Source of the DNA: TMED27 sp045106175
GTDB taxonomy: Bacteria > Pseudomonadota > Alphaproteobacteria > Micavibrionales > Micavibrionaceae
DNA length: 50,684 nucleotides
NCBI GenBank assembly: GCA_045106175.1
Contig: JBGCEF010000065.1
Span: 1-50,684 of the forward strand
Reading direction: 5' to 3'
The notes beneath the pieces are model-generated. The model did not search any database. It saw only the letters and a list, made by a program, of their open reading frames with translations, and was not told the DNA's origin. Shown piece by piece: positions 1 to 7,951 of this stretch (position 1 is the stretch's first letter; each line of letters opens with the position of its first letter). The position numbers and the translations under genes are program-made.

Positions 1-2114
1 ACTTTGTTGTCGGCATCAACGATTATGAATCTATCGTTATCATTTCCACCAATGATAATATTGTCTGTAGCACCCGCGCCAAGCGTGACAATGTTATCAC
101 CACTTCCTAAATTGATTTCAGAATTTGTAACGGCATGACCATTGTCCCCTAATACAATTGTATCATTTCCGTCCTTATAGAATACTTTAAGATCATCAAC
201 GCCCCCTATGGCAGTGCCGATTGTGTGGGTGGAGTTTATGCCAGGATCACTTGTTAGTGTTTGACTAGATAAGTTGAAGCCAAAGAGGAAATCCCACTCA
301 AAGGGTGTTAGCGTTGCATCATCATTAAACAATGAGAAATTATAAGTTTCGTTTACCGATTGACTGTTAGCGGTTGCGCTGACGCCGATTTCAAATGGCA
401 ATTCACCTCCTGCCGCAAGACCTGGTGCGTCAAAATCATCGACGAATGTAATTGATAAGGTTGTATCATACGATCCTGATATACTTCCACTGAAGCCGTC
501 GTAGCTTAGAACATATGCAGAGCTGTTGAGGAAATTTAATGTTGAAAGTGATAATTCTAATCCGTGATCGCCAATAAATTCTCGGCCAAAATCATATTCC
601 CATACACTGCCTTCTGCGGCTTCGAAAAATTCATTTGGTGTTCCTCGTATTCCGCGAATGCTTGTGGGGGCCGCGCCGGTTAATTTGCTTGTAAGGTCTC
701 TCAGAACATCTGGTGATATAATATCAATTAGATCATTGATGCTTCCATCGGCAATGCCTAATTTTGCTTTTACTTTTGCAAGCTGACGTGCTTTTTGTGC
801 GTCTTTTACAGCGTCTAAAATACTTTGACCATCGGGTAGCGTGTTATTGAGCGTCATTGCCATGTTTGCTGTGCTGTCGCCATTCATGACTTGTGATGTG
901 TTTATAGCGTTGTTCGTGTTCATTAAGCCATGGGCCTGCCCCATTTTGTTGGCATGATTACTTGCCATGTCGGCGGACATTTGCCCTTTGTCGGTGTTTG
1001 GTTGCTCTAAGGCAGCTCCATCTTCAACTGTGCCTTCGCCTCTATTACCGTCCGAAGCGCCAGTTTCATCAATTGTTCCGTCGACTTCACTATCGCCGTC
1101 TTGGTCGGTTGCTCCATCAGCGTCAAATGTTTCACCGTCTTGTTCTACATTGTTTTGTTGTTGTGGCTGTCTTTGTTCTGTTGGTGCATCTGTTGCCGGC
1201 GTGCTCTCTGCAGCGGCATCATTAATGGATGAGAACAATGTTGGTGCGACATTTGAGACAATCGAGAATTTTTCAACAACATCATTGGCTGATTTTTGTC
1301 CTAAATTTTGAATGCCTTGGCCTTTTAAGAAGCGGCCAGTTTCAAATTGTGTGGCGAGTGTCATTTCTTGCCCTGATGGGTCGCGTAAGACTATGGCGCC
1401 TTCGACGACTGTGATTTCACCTTTGTCGACATCACCGGCGATGATCGTTCCACGAATTCCGATAGATCCGACGGGGGTTTCAATCGATACATCGTCAGGA
1501 TCTTCACGCCCTATGAGGCCAGATGTGTAAACGAACACACCTTTAAGTACTGAGAAATTTTGTGTGCCGCCTTGAGAAGATGGATCAAATACATATTCAT
1601 CGATCGCTAGGCGTGTTTCTTCCGAGACCGCGAATGAGGATTCATCCACGAATGTTACATTAATGGCCGAATCAGCGTCAGTTTCGATGATATCACCTTG
1701 ATAGACGGGGGAGCCGATTGATAGCACTTCGGTTGAGCCATCGCCGCGCGTGATTGTTGCATCACCGCTGATTTCTTGGACGGCTCCGATTGGGCTTACA
1801 TCATTAAGTGTTGCGTTTTGTGCGTATTCGTTACCGCTAGAGATAAAGGAATTGACTAACTCAGGGGTAAGTGTGGCGCCATTTGGTGCAATAAGGGCAG
1901 GGGATTCTAAACCGGCAAAGTAGCTTTCAACGATGAGCGTTCCATCTGGTCCGTCTAAGACTAGGTCTGCGCCATCGCGTGAGATATCAGCGTCTCTGAC
2001 GAAGCTTTCATTGGGGAGATCAAGGTTATCGCCTGTGTTTTTGAGGGTCAGTTCATTGTTTGACTGTGCTTCACCATCTGCGCGATCTAATTGATTTAAA
2101 TCCTTATATGCCAT
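1..2114 (-). CDS. Giant FecR-domain / RTX-like secreted protein, N-terminal part (partial)
   Basis: Reading leftwards from an ATG at 2112-2114 the frame stays open to the window edge (about 704 residues), so the C-terminus is missing. A FecR-like domain lies at roughly residues 112-240 (it includes GDATITRGDG, QGDIIETDADSA and TPVGSIGIRGT). It is followed by a Q/T/D/E-rich linker (about 295-350), a beta-rich segment, and near the edge Gly/Asn/Asp-rich repeats (GGNDNDRFI) like hemolysin-type calcium-binding nonapeptides. There is no N-terminal signal peptide, as expected for type I secretion with a C-terminal signal. By family, such proteins are large surface adhesins or S-layer-like proteins. 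The function is inferred; partner transporter genes are not in the window. Confidence 0.8.
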   Translation of the reverse strand, partial: MAYKDLNQLDRADGEAQSNNELTLKNTGDNLDLPNESFVRDADISRDGADLVLDGPDGTLIVESYFAGLESPALIAPNGATLTPELVNSFISSGNEYAQNATLNDVSPIGAVQEISGDATITRGDGSTEVLSIGSPVYQGDIIETDADSAINVTFVDESSFAVSEETRLAIDEYVFDPSSQGGTQNFSVLKGVFVYTSGLIGREDPDDVSIETPVGSIGIRGTIIAGDVDKGEITVVEGAIVLRDPSGQEMTLATQFETGRFLKGQGIQNLGQKSANDVVEKFSIVSNVAPTLFSSINDAAAESTPATDAPTEQRQPQQQNNVEQDGETFDADGATDQDGDSEVDGTIDETGASDGNRGEGTVEDGAALEQPNTDKGQMSADMASNHANKMGQAHGLMNTNNAINTSQVMNGDSTANMAMTLNNTLPDGQSILDAVKDAQKARQLAKVKAKLGIADGSINDLIDIISPDVLRDLTSKLTGAAPTSIRGIRGTPNEFFEAAEGSVWEYDFGREFIGDHGLELSLSTLNFLNSSAYVLSYDGFSGSISGSYDTTLSITFVDDFDAPGLAAGGELPFEIGVSATANSQSVNETYNFSLFNDDATLTPFEWDFLFGFNLSSQTLTSDPGINSTHTIGTAIGGVDDLKVFYKDGNDTIVLGDNGHAVTNSEINLGSGDNIVTLGAGATDNIIIGGNDNDRFIIVDADNK

Positions 2115-2281
2115 GATATCCCTATCCCTTTTTGATTATTTTCCGCTGTTTCTTTGCGGATTTTTATTTATTTAGTATCCCAATAAGTATTTTAATATGA
2201 AAAACCATTAAAAACGGTTAATTTTCAGATAAAATTTTAGCTAAATCCTTATTAGTTTTTTAGGTTTTACGCATTGAAGTC

Positions 2282-3079
2282 TTACGCAGCGGTCCATCCA
2301 CCATCGATGGCTTGGGATGTTCCGGTGATGTTTTCGGCAGCATCCGATGAAAGGAAGAGCGCGAGTTGGGCGATTTGATCGGTGGTTACGAATTTCTTTG
2401 TCCATTGTGCTTTTAACAGGACATCATTGACGACTTCTTCTTCGCTGATGTTTCGGGCCTTGGCCGTGTCTGCGATTTGGCCATCTACGAGTGGGGTTTT
2501 GACGTAACCAGGGCAGATGGCGTTAACGGTTATATTATTTTGAGCAAGTTCTAACCCTAAAGTCTTTGTTAGGCCCACTATGCCATGTTTTGCCGCGACA
2601 TAAGCTGATTTGTAGGGGGAGGCGACAAGGCCGTGTGCGGATGCGATGTTGATGATGCGTCCACGACCTGTTTTTTTCATATGCGGCACGGCGTAATGCG
2701 AGGTGTAGAAAGCCGATGAAAGATTGATTGCAATGATGGCTTCCCACTTATTGGCTGGAAAATCTTCGATGGGACTAACGAATTGGATTCCTGCATTATT
2801 GATCAGAATATCAATGGTGCCGAATGTATCAACTGTTTCATCAATGAGGGCTTTGATTTGATCAGGTTTGGTCATGTCCGCGCCGTTATAAATGCACTGA
2901 ACGCCTTTGTTTTCAATATTTTGTCTGTTTTTTTCGATGTCATCGGCATCGCCAAAGCCATTCATAACAATATTCAGTCCAGCATCTGCTAAGCCCTGTG
3001 CGATACCAAGCCCTATGCCACTTGTTGAACCTGTGATGACGGCTGTTTTTCCTTTTAAATTGTCGCAAAGGTTGTTCAT
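2282..3079 (-). CDS. bdhA: 3-hydroxybutyrate dehydrogenase (SDR family)
   Basis: Short-chain dehydrogenase of 265 aa, the usual size. It has the NAD-binding motif TGSTSGIG (G17, G21, G23), NNAG at 94-97, and the catalytic triad S147, Y160, K164. The C-terminal ITGTSQAIDGGWTAA and the internal NAGIQFVSPIEDFP segment are typical of D-beta-hydroxybutyrate dehydrogenases, which interconvert (R)-3-hydroxybutyrate and acetoacetate in polyhydroxybutyrate or ketone-body metabolism. Its start codon overlaps the stop of the upstream transporter gene in an ATGA arrangement, so the two are translationally coupled. Another substrate within the SDR family is possible but less likely. Confidence 0.85.
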   Translation of the reverse strand: MNNLCDNLKGKTAVITGSTSGIGLGIAQGLADAGLNIVMNGFGDADDIEKNRQNIENKGVQCIYNGADMTKPDQIKALIDETVDTFGTIDILINNAGIQFVSPIEDFPANKWEAIIAINLSSAFYTSHYAVPHMKKTGRGRIINIASAHGLVASPYKSAYVAAKHGIVGLTKTLGLELAQNNITVNAICPGYVKTPLVDGQIADTAKARNISEEEVVNDVLLKAQWTKKFVTTDQIAQLALFLSSDAAENITGTSQAIDGGWTAA

Positions 3080-3999
3080 TTTAACTCTCCTAATTCTTTT
3101 AGAGGTTCTGCTTCTACAAAGACGCGTTTGATTCGTGGGTGGGCTTGTTTGATGTCGTTGACCAGTTCATCGATTAATTTTGCCAATGTGTGTGCAGCGA
3201 TGTCTTTTTTGAAGTGAAGTGAGATATTCACCAGAATGAATTCAGGACCCATATGCAGGGTTAGGATTTCATGAACTGCATTGATTTCTTTTTTGTCGTT
3301 GGCCATTTTTCGAATGGATTCAACGGTCTCTTCGCTTGCGGCTTCACCAATTAGTAGGCTTTTTGTTTCTATGGCGAGCCAGATGGCGGTGAGGGCAAGG
3401 ACAATACCGATGGAGACGGACGCAACGCCGTCCCACCATGCGTTGCCTGTGACTTGTGCGAGTGTAACGCCTGCTAACGCGATAAAGAGGCCTAGCATGG
3501 CGGCGCTGTCTTCGAAGAGGACAACAAAGAGGGTAGGGTCTTTTCCATCTTTGACAGCATTCAGATAAGTACTTGTACCACGTGCTTTGTTGAATTCCTT
3601 GAATGCGATGTACAGCGCGCCACCTTCAAAAATAATAGCGAGTGATAGAACGATATAGTTGATAATCGGGCTTTTGATTTCTTCGGGGTGGATAATGTGG
3701 TGCACGCCTTCATAGATAGAAATACCTGCGCCTAGAGCAAAAATTAGGATGGAGACAATAAAACTCCAGAAATAGATTTCCTTGCCGTGGCCAAACGGGA
3801 AATCTTTGCTGGGTGGTTTTTGTGATGTTTTTAATCCGTATAGTAGAAGCCCCTGGTTGCCTGTATCGACGAGGGAGTGAATGCCTTCGGAAAACATTGC
3901 GGAGCTTCCTGTAATGCTGGAGGCGATGAATTTTGTTACCGCAATGAGTGAATTACCGATTAGCGCGGCGATAATGACTTTTTTTGAACCAGATGCCAT
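3076..3999 (-). CDS. Cation diffusion facilitator transporter, ZnT9/SLC30A9-like
   Basis: A 307-aa inner-membrane protein with about five to six hydrophobic segments between residues 8 and 205 and a C-terminal cytosolic domain from about 215. The second membrane segment carries HSLVD (H41, D45), a metal-site motif of CDF proteins. The later segment has EDSAAMLG (E163, D164) where many CDFs have HxxxD; this replacement is typical of the SLC30A9-like branch. The family exports divalent metals such as zinc, manganese or iron by proton antiport. It overlaps the downstream dehydrogenase gene by four bases. The metal cannot be assigned from sequence. Confidence 0.85.
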   Translation of the reverse strand: MASGSKKVIIAALIGNSLIAVTKFIASSITGSSAMFSEGIHSLVDTGNQGLLLYGLKTSQKPPSKDFPFGHGKEIYFWSFIVSILIFALGAGISIYEGVHHIIHPEEIKSPIINYIVLSLAIIFEGGALYIAFKEFNKARGTSTYLNAVKDGKDPTLFVVLFEDSAAMLGLFIALAGVTLAQVTGNAWWDGVASVSIGIVLALTAIWLAIETKSLLIGEAASEETVESIRKMANDKKEINAVHEILTLHMGPEFILVNISLHFKKDIAAHTLAKLIDELVNDIKQAHPRIKRVFVEAEPLKELGELK

Positions 4000-4021
4000 G
4001 TCGTTTTAATCCTGTGTTTGA

Positions 4022-4408
4022 TTATATGAAGGCAATATCCATGAATTCGCGTGTTTCGCTTTTTAAGAGCGCCTCATTTGTGTTTTGCAAGCGTTCTATA
4101 AGCATACGAATGAGTGCGCGCATGACAGGATCTGCGCCTTTTAGCATTTCATCAAAGGAATCGCGTGTGATCACAAATAATTCTGTGTCTTCGGCGGCTT
4201 CAATATTTGCGCCGTAATGTTGACCAGAAAAGATGGCTGTTTCGCCAAATATTGCGTCCTTTTCCAAGATCGCGAGTTCGACTTGTTTTGTATCTTCTTC
4301 TAAGAATACGCGCACAGAGCCGGATAATATCATATAGGCTTTTGCGGCTTGGTCGCCTTTGGTGATGATTCGTTCTTCGGCTTTAAACGTTTCTTTTTGG
4401 TTACTCAT
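4022..4408 (-). CDS. Stand-alone cyclic-nucleotide-binding-fold protein
   Basis: A 128-aa protein that is essentially one cNMP-binding (CAP_ED-like) beta-roll followed by a helix: ITKGDQAAKAYMILSGSVRVF near the start, then the phosphate-cassette region IFGETAIFSG, then a C-terminal helix. No DNA-binding or catalytic domain is attached. The Arg that contacts the cyclic phosphate in true cAMP/cGMP binders (the R-S/T-A triplet after GE) is absent; GQHYGANIEA stands there. It may therefore bind another ligand or act as a scaffold. A paralogue-like protein is encoded at 27033-27398. It lies 22 bases upstream of the transporter gene, same strand, probably one transcript. Confidence 0.75.
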   Translation of the reverse strand: MSNQKETFKAEERIITKGDQAAKAYMILSGSVRVFLEEDTKQVELAILEKDAIFGETAIFSGQHYGANIEAAEDTELFVITRDSFDEMLKGADPVMRALIRMLIERLQNTNEALLKSETREFMDIAFI

Positions 4409-4422
4409 GGGGGCTTTATTCT

Positions 4423-5367
4423 TTATCTGCTTAAATCAACATACATGCGGAAATTGGGGTTACTTCCAGGTGGTAATACGGCTTGTTTTAGGATTGATGT
4501 TGATTGTTTAAGTGGGATGATAATTCTCACCCCTTGATTATTGTTAATTTTTTCAACGCTGTAGGACGCAAGAAGAGGTTCTTTATTGCTAAAGCTTTTG
4601 CGTGTTGTTCCGATCCATCCTGCCTGGGGCAGCTCTATGACTAAAATATTTTCGCTGCTGTCTAGATCAACTGAATAGGGTGTTTTACGGCTCATATCTA
4701 AAACAAGGCGCACTTTATTACTATGAATACCTGTTCTTAGGTTTTTGACAACAGGACCGGATTGGGTGTTGCTGGTTTGCTGCGTAATTTGTGAAGGTTT
4801 AGGTGTTGCTGCTTGTGGTGGAGGTGTTCGGTCTTGTGCGTTTAAAGATGGTTGAATGGGAATAGGTCGTGCATTTGCGGCTGTAGGTCTTGGGGCGACG
4901 TCTTGAGAGGCAATTACTTCTAGTTGCTCAACCATGTTTTGGATATCTTCCTCCACAGCGACGAGGCGAATAATTGCTGGTTTGATTGTTTCAAATTCAC
5001 GCCTCATATCGGTTACAGCATTTTCCAAGCGGTCAAAACGCTGATCAGGATTGCTAATGTTTTTAGCGAATAGCTCATCGACATTAACGCCTTTCAGCGG
5101 TTTTAAAGCCGGTAGGCCATTAGGGAGTGTCTGTGGAGTAGGAAGTTCGCCCGGTTTAAGTGGCCTTTGATCGTAGTTGGGCGGCGCTACAACTGGCTTT
5201 GACGAGAAACCTTGGTTATTTGTGTTTCCGCCAGGTACAGCAGACGTGTTTTGGGTATTGTTGCTGGTGTTTGCTGCTGTGGAATTGGGTATATTTTGCT
5301 GACTGCAGGCGGTAACCGCCAACAGTGGAATAATTGCAAGACAACATAATAATATGTTTTTGGTCAT
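4423..5367 (-). CDS. AMIN-domain lipoprotein
   Basis: A 314-aa probable lipoprotein. The N-terminus is a short signal sequence ending in a lipobox VTAC with the lipid-attachment Cys at residue 21. A low-complexity Asn/Thr/Pro linker follows, then a predicted helix or coiled coil (about 105-150), a second Pro/Gln-rich linker, and a C-terminal AMIN-like domain (about 205-312; VKNLRTGIHSNKVRLVLD, then ENILVIELP). AMIN domains in the family target proteins to peptidoglycan or envelope machines such as AmiC and PilQ. No amidase or secretin domain is present, so its role is probably envelope scaffolding. It starts the minus-strand group that runs towards 2282. Confidence 0.7.
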   Translation of the reverse strand: MTKNILLCCLAIIPLLAVTACSQQNIPNSTAANTSNNTQNTSAVPGGNTNNQGFSSKPVVAPPNYDQRPLKPGELPTPQTLPNGLPALKPLKGVNVDELFAKNISNPDQRFDRLENAVTDMRREFETIKPAIIRLVAVEEDIQNMVEQLEVIASQDVAPRPTAANARPIPIQPSLNAQDRTPPPQAATPKPSQITQQTSNTQSGPVVKNLRTGIHSNKVRLVLDMSRKTPYSVDLDSSENILVIELPQAGWIGTTRKSFSNKEPLLASYSVEKINNNQGVRIIIPLKQSTSILKQAVLPPGSNPNFRMYVDLSR

Positions 5368-5625
5368 AAAGAATTAAACCAGCAAAACCCCGCAGAAATA
5401 CGGGAAAGAAAATTAAGAACGTGTAAAAACACTCAAAATATAAAAAGCGATATACCCAAGAATCACTTCTCACATATAAAAGATACCTAAATTTAAGGGG
5501 TTAGGAAAGGGGAACGTCAAATAATGTGATAATTATTTTTTTACTTACACCGTTTATTTTGTTGTTTTGGGCGTTTTATTTAAAAAATGTTTGCGTTTGT
5601 GGTGCTGGCTGTTTTTATATGGGGT

Positions 5626-6108
5626 ATGTCTCGTTATTTATTTAAATGGTGCTTTACGTTTTGCTTTATCTTTATGTTTGGGCTTTTGTATGGTCATGCA
5701 TTTGTTAACGCCCAAAGTATTGTGCGTGTTCAGGAAATGGATTTTGGCGAAGCAGCTATACGTCGTAATGATACGGTTTATGATATTCTTTTAACGTCTG
5801 CGGGCAACACATCTGCTGGATCTAATTTCAATTTTGTTTCTACGGGACGACAAGGGATCTATCGATTAACGGGCGCGGCGCCATCGCGTCCTATTACGGT
5901 TAATGTCACGGTTGATCAGCAAATGGTTGCAGCAGGGCAGGCCATGGTTATTGATAATTTCGATGTTGATGCGCCAACGCAAACGGATGTGAATGGTGAA
6001 GCGGTTATTCGTATTGGTGCTCGTATTAGAACCAATGGTAATGGTGTGAATTACATCGGTAATTCTAATTTTATTGCACGTATGACGCTTTCTATTAATG
6101 TGTTATAG
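5626..6108 (+). CDS. DUF4402 surface-fibre subunit
   Basis: The frame is open from 5587, but starting at ATG 5626 gives a proper signal peptide (basic SRYLFKW, a hydrophobic stretch, cleavage near FVNA/Q), so I prefer that start; about 160 aa. The mature part opens with VQEMDFGEAAI, the MDFG hallmark of DUF4402, and is beta-rich to the end (NFIARMTLSINVL). DUF4402 proteins resemble pilin-like subunits of chaperone-usher systems. Only 32 bases separate it from the periplasmic chaperone gene downstream, implying an operon. A second, larger DUF4402 protein is encoded at 7073-7669. The subunit role is inferred from fold and neighbours. Confidence 0.65.
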   Translation: MSRYLFKWCFTFCFIFMFGLLYGHAFVNAQSIVRVQEMDFGEAAIRRNDTVYDILLTSAGNTSAGSNFNFVSTGRQGIYRLTGAAPSRPITVNVTVDQQMVAAGQAMVIDNFDVDAPTQTDVNGEAVIRIGARIRTNGNGVNYIGNSNFIARMTLSINVL

Positions 6109-6140
6109 ACATTTAATCATTTTTATTTTGAGGAATTACC

Positions 6141-6995
6141 ATGAAGTTTATTTATTTTTTGTTTTTTACGGCAATTATATTTTTAGTGCCCGTCCAGTCT
6201 GCGTTTGCTCAATTGCTTATTACGCCATTGCAAGTTGTTATGGAAGAGCGGCAGCGCTCTACGACGATTGTGCTTGTGAATACAGGGGATCGCAGTAACA
6301 CATACCGCTTAAAGTGGGAGCAATTTGTTCAGGTTGATGAACTTGGCGGGTATGCGCCGATTGAGGAAAAAGACAAATATGGTGTTGTTTTGTCAGAGAA
6401 TTACAGGAATTTGAAAGATTTCGCTGTTTTTACACCGCGTCAAATTACGCTCGCCCCCAATGAAAAACAGACAATGCGTGTTGCTGTTAGGCGACCTGCG
6501 GATTTGCCTGATGGTGAGTATAAATCACATCTGAAGTTTCAGGTTTTACCTGATAATTCGGATGGTGGTGTAAGGCAGGATAATTCTTTGGAGGATAAGG
6601 TGCGTTTTGGGGCGCGTGTAAACGCTTCTTTTTCTATTCCTGTTGTGTATCGTGTGGGTGAGTATGACGTTAATGTTGAGATTCAACAACCCGAGTTCTC
6701 AGTGAATGAGAAATCGGGAACTTTAAATATTAAAGTGCCTGTAAAGCGTTCAGGTATGCATGGTGTTATTGGATTGATTGAGGCGTATTATAGACCTAAA
6801 GACGGTAATGAGGTTTTGATTGGTAGTGTTAGCAATTCGAACCTTTTTCCTGAGTTAAATGTTCGTAATATTACGGTGCCTACATCGCAGTTTGGTTTTA
6901 ATCCGGGAAATCTTCGTCTGGTGTTCTTTAAGGCGGAGGGGCAGCGTAATGATTATGTTGTTATGGATGAATTGAATGTTCCTGTTTCCAACTAA
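6141..6995 (+). CDS. PapD-like periplasmic fimbrial chaperone
   Basis: A 284-aa protein with a clear Sec signal peptide (cleavage near AFA/QLL). The mature start LLITPLQVVMEERQRSTTIVLVNTGDRSNTYRLKW has the pattern of the first PapD-like Ig domain, followed by FTPRQITLAPNEKQTMRVAVRRP, which corresponds to the chaperone G1-strand edge with alternating hydrophobics. A second beta domain fills the remainder. By family it caps pilus subunits in the periplasm and hands them to an outer-membrane usher. It has a good ribosome site (GAGGAA) and follows the DUF4402 subunit by 32 bases. A strong hairpin terminator lies just downstream. Confidence 0.8.
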   Translation: MKFIYFLFFTAIIFLVPVQSAFAQLLITPLQVVMEERQRSTTIVLVNTGDRSNTYRLKWEQFVQVDELGGYAPIEEKDKYGVVLSENYRNLKDFAVFTPRQITLAPNEKQTMRVAVRRPADLPDGEYKSHLKFQVLPDNSDGGVRQDNSLEDKVRFGARVNASFSIPVVYRVGEYDVNVEIQQPEFSVNEKSGTLNIKVPVKRSGMHGVIGLIEAYYRPKDGNEVLIGSVSNSNLFPELNVRNITVPTSQFGFNPGNLRLVFFKAEGQRNDYVVMDELNVPVSN

Positions 6996-7023
6996 GAATT
7001 CTTTACTTTATTTAGGGTATTAA

Positions 7024-7051
7024 AAAAGGCGGCTTAGATAAGCCGCCTTTT
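7024..7051. terminator. Bidirectional rho-independent terminator
   Basis: A perfect 12-bp inverted repeat with a 4-nt loop (AAAAGGCGGCTT, AGAT, AAGCCGCCTTTT). It has A/T runs on both sides, so it can end transcription from the chaperone gene on the plus strand and from the convergent DUF4402 gene on the minus strand. Confidence 0.9.
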
Positions 7052-7072
7052 AAATTTTAATATCTAATAAAA

Positions 7073-7669
7073 TTAGAATTGGAATGTAATATCAATTACT
7101 GCATCGTTAAACGTTGATGAAGCCGCTGGTGTACCAGTAGCAATCGTCAATGTTCCACCAATACCAACTGTTTCCGCAATGCCGGCTGCTACAGTTGTAA
7201 CAAGTGTAGCTGGTGTCGTTAATGCAGGAATTGCACCATCTGTAACGATTGTGTCAGTGTAAGTTAGTGAGGCAAGTGACAAAGTACCATCAGAAAAGTC
7301 AGTTGTAACGCTACCGTTAATTTGTACAGTTGTTGCTGTAGGTGTTGTTACTGTAACTGTTCCTGAGTTAGCTGGGGCAATAGTGTTAACGCAAAGAGAG
7401 CCTGCGTCGACTACACCAGCACATGTTGGAACTGGTGGTGCACCTGCTGTGACACCATCAAGCTGAATTGTGAATGTGTCTGTACCGCCACGGTTGATCG
7501 CCCATGTACCGAAGTCCATATCTAATCCAGGGGCAGAAGCAAGTGCTGCTGCTGTGCTGAATGTAGCGCCAATCTGCGATGTTACCTGTGCGTCTGCTGG
7601 CGCACCCATGAATAGTGTTAGTGCTACTGCACTCGTCACTGCTAGTTTTTTTATTGTAGAAAAGTTCAT
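7073..7669 (-). CDS. DUF4402 major subunit-like protein
   Basis: A 198-aa exported protein. It has a signal peptide (KKLAVTSAVALTLFMGAPADA, cleavage before QV) and a Thr/Ala/Val-rich, almost wholly beta body with two Cys (in PTCAG and SLCVN) that could form a disulfide. The segment LDMDFGTWAI matches the MDFG hallmark of DUF4402 also seen in the subunit at 5626. It ends in VIDITFQF, alternating hydrophobic residues with a terminal Phe like a donor or edge strand. It has its own promoter region, shared divergently with the usher-like gene. The base use is more repetitive than its neighbours. It is probably the main fibre subunit, by inference. Confidence 0.65.
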   Translation of the reverse strand: MNFSTIKKLAVTSAVALTLFMGAPADAQVTSQIGATFSTAAALASAPGLDMDFGTWAINRGGTDTFTIQLDGVTAGAPPVPTCAGVVDAGSLCVNTIAPANSGTVTVTTPTATTVQINGSVTTDFSDGTLSLASLTYTDTIVTDGAIPALTTPATLVTTVAAGIAETVGIGGTLTIATGTPAASSTFNDAVIDITFQF

Positions 7670-7797
7670 TATAGGTTTCTCCTTTATAGATTAATGTCCC
7701 TCAAGACGTGTTGAAATCTTTTCCTAAGTACTCAACAAAGATAAAATTGTAGTCCCACTGTAATTCTACCTTTAAAGATATTATCACAACAAAAAGA

Positions 7798-7812
7798 TTA
7801 AATCATTCTTAA
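7798..7812. promoter_or_regulatory. CtrA-type box (TTAA-N7-TTAA)
   Basis: TTAA, seven bases, TTAA, a perfect match to the alphaproteobacterial CtrA consensus core. It sits between the divergent DUF4402 gene (start 7669) and the usher-like gene (start 7952). The region is very A+T-rich, so a chance match is possible. Confidence 0.4.
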
Positions 7813-7951
7813 TTCTTTAAAAAATAAACAGAAAAAAATATAAATTTTACATAATTTTTAAGTGTTGTTCATTTTGATTGTTGGGAGTCTGTGAATATGT
7901 TTATATTAGATATTGCGTATTTTATTTTTTCTAACTCAGTGTGCGCGTTTC

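Noticed and set aside
1141..1210. Possible tandem repeat or CRISPR-like run of T/G-rich sequence
   Set aside because: It is the low-complexity linker of the FecR-domain protein; no regular repeat-spacer pattern exists here or elsewhere in the window.
962..1530. Plus-strand open frames in the region of the FecR-domain gene
   Set aside because: They lie on the opposite strand of the large coding region, show low-complexity Ser/Pro/Leu or Cys-rich products, and lack ribosome sites.
2208..2221. TTAA-N6-TTAA upstream of the FecR-domain gene
   Set aside because: The spacing is six, not the seven of the CtrA box, so I did not count it.
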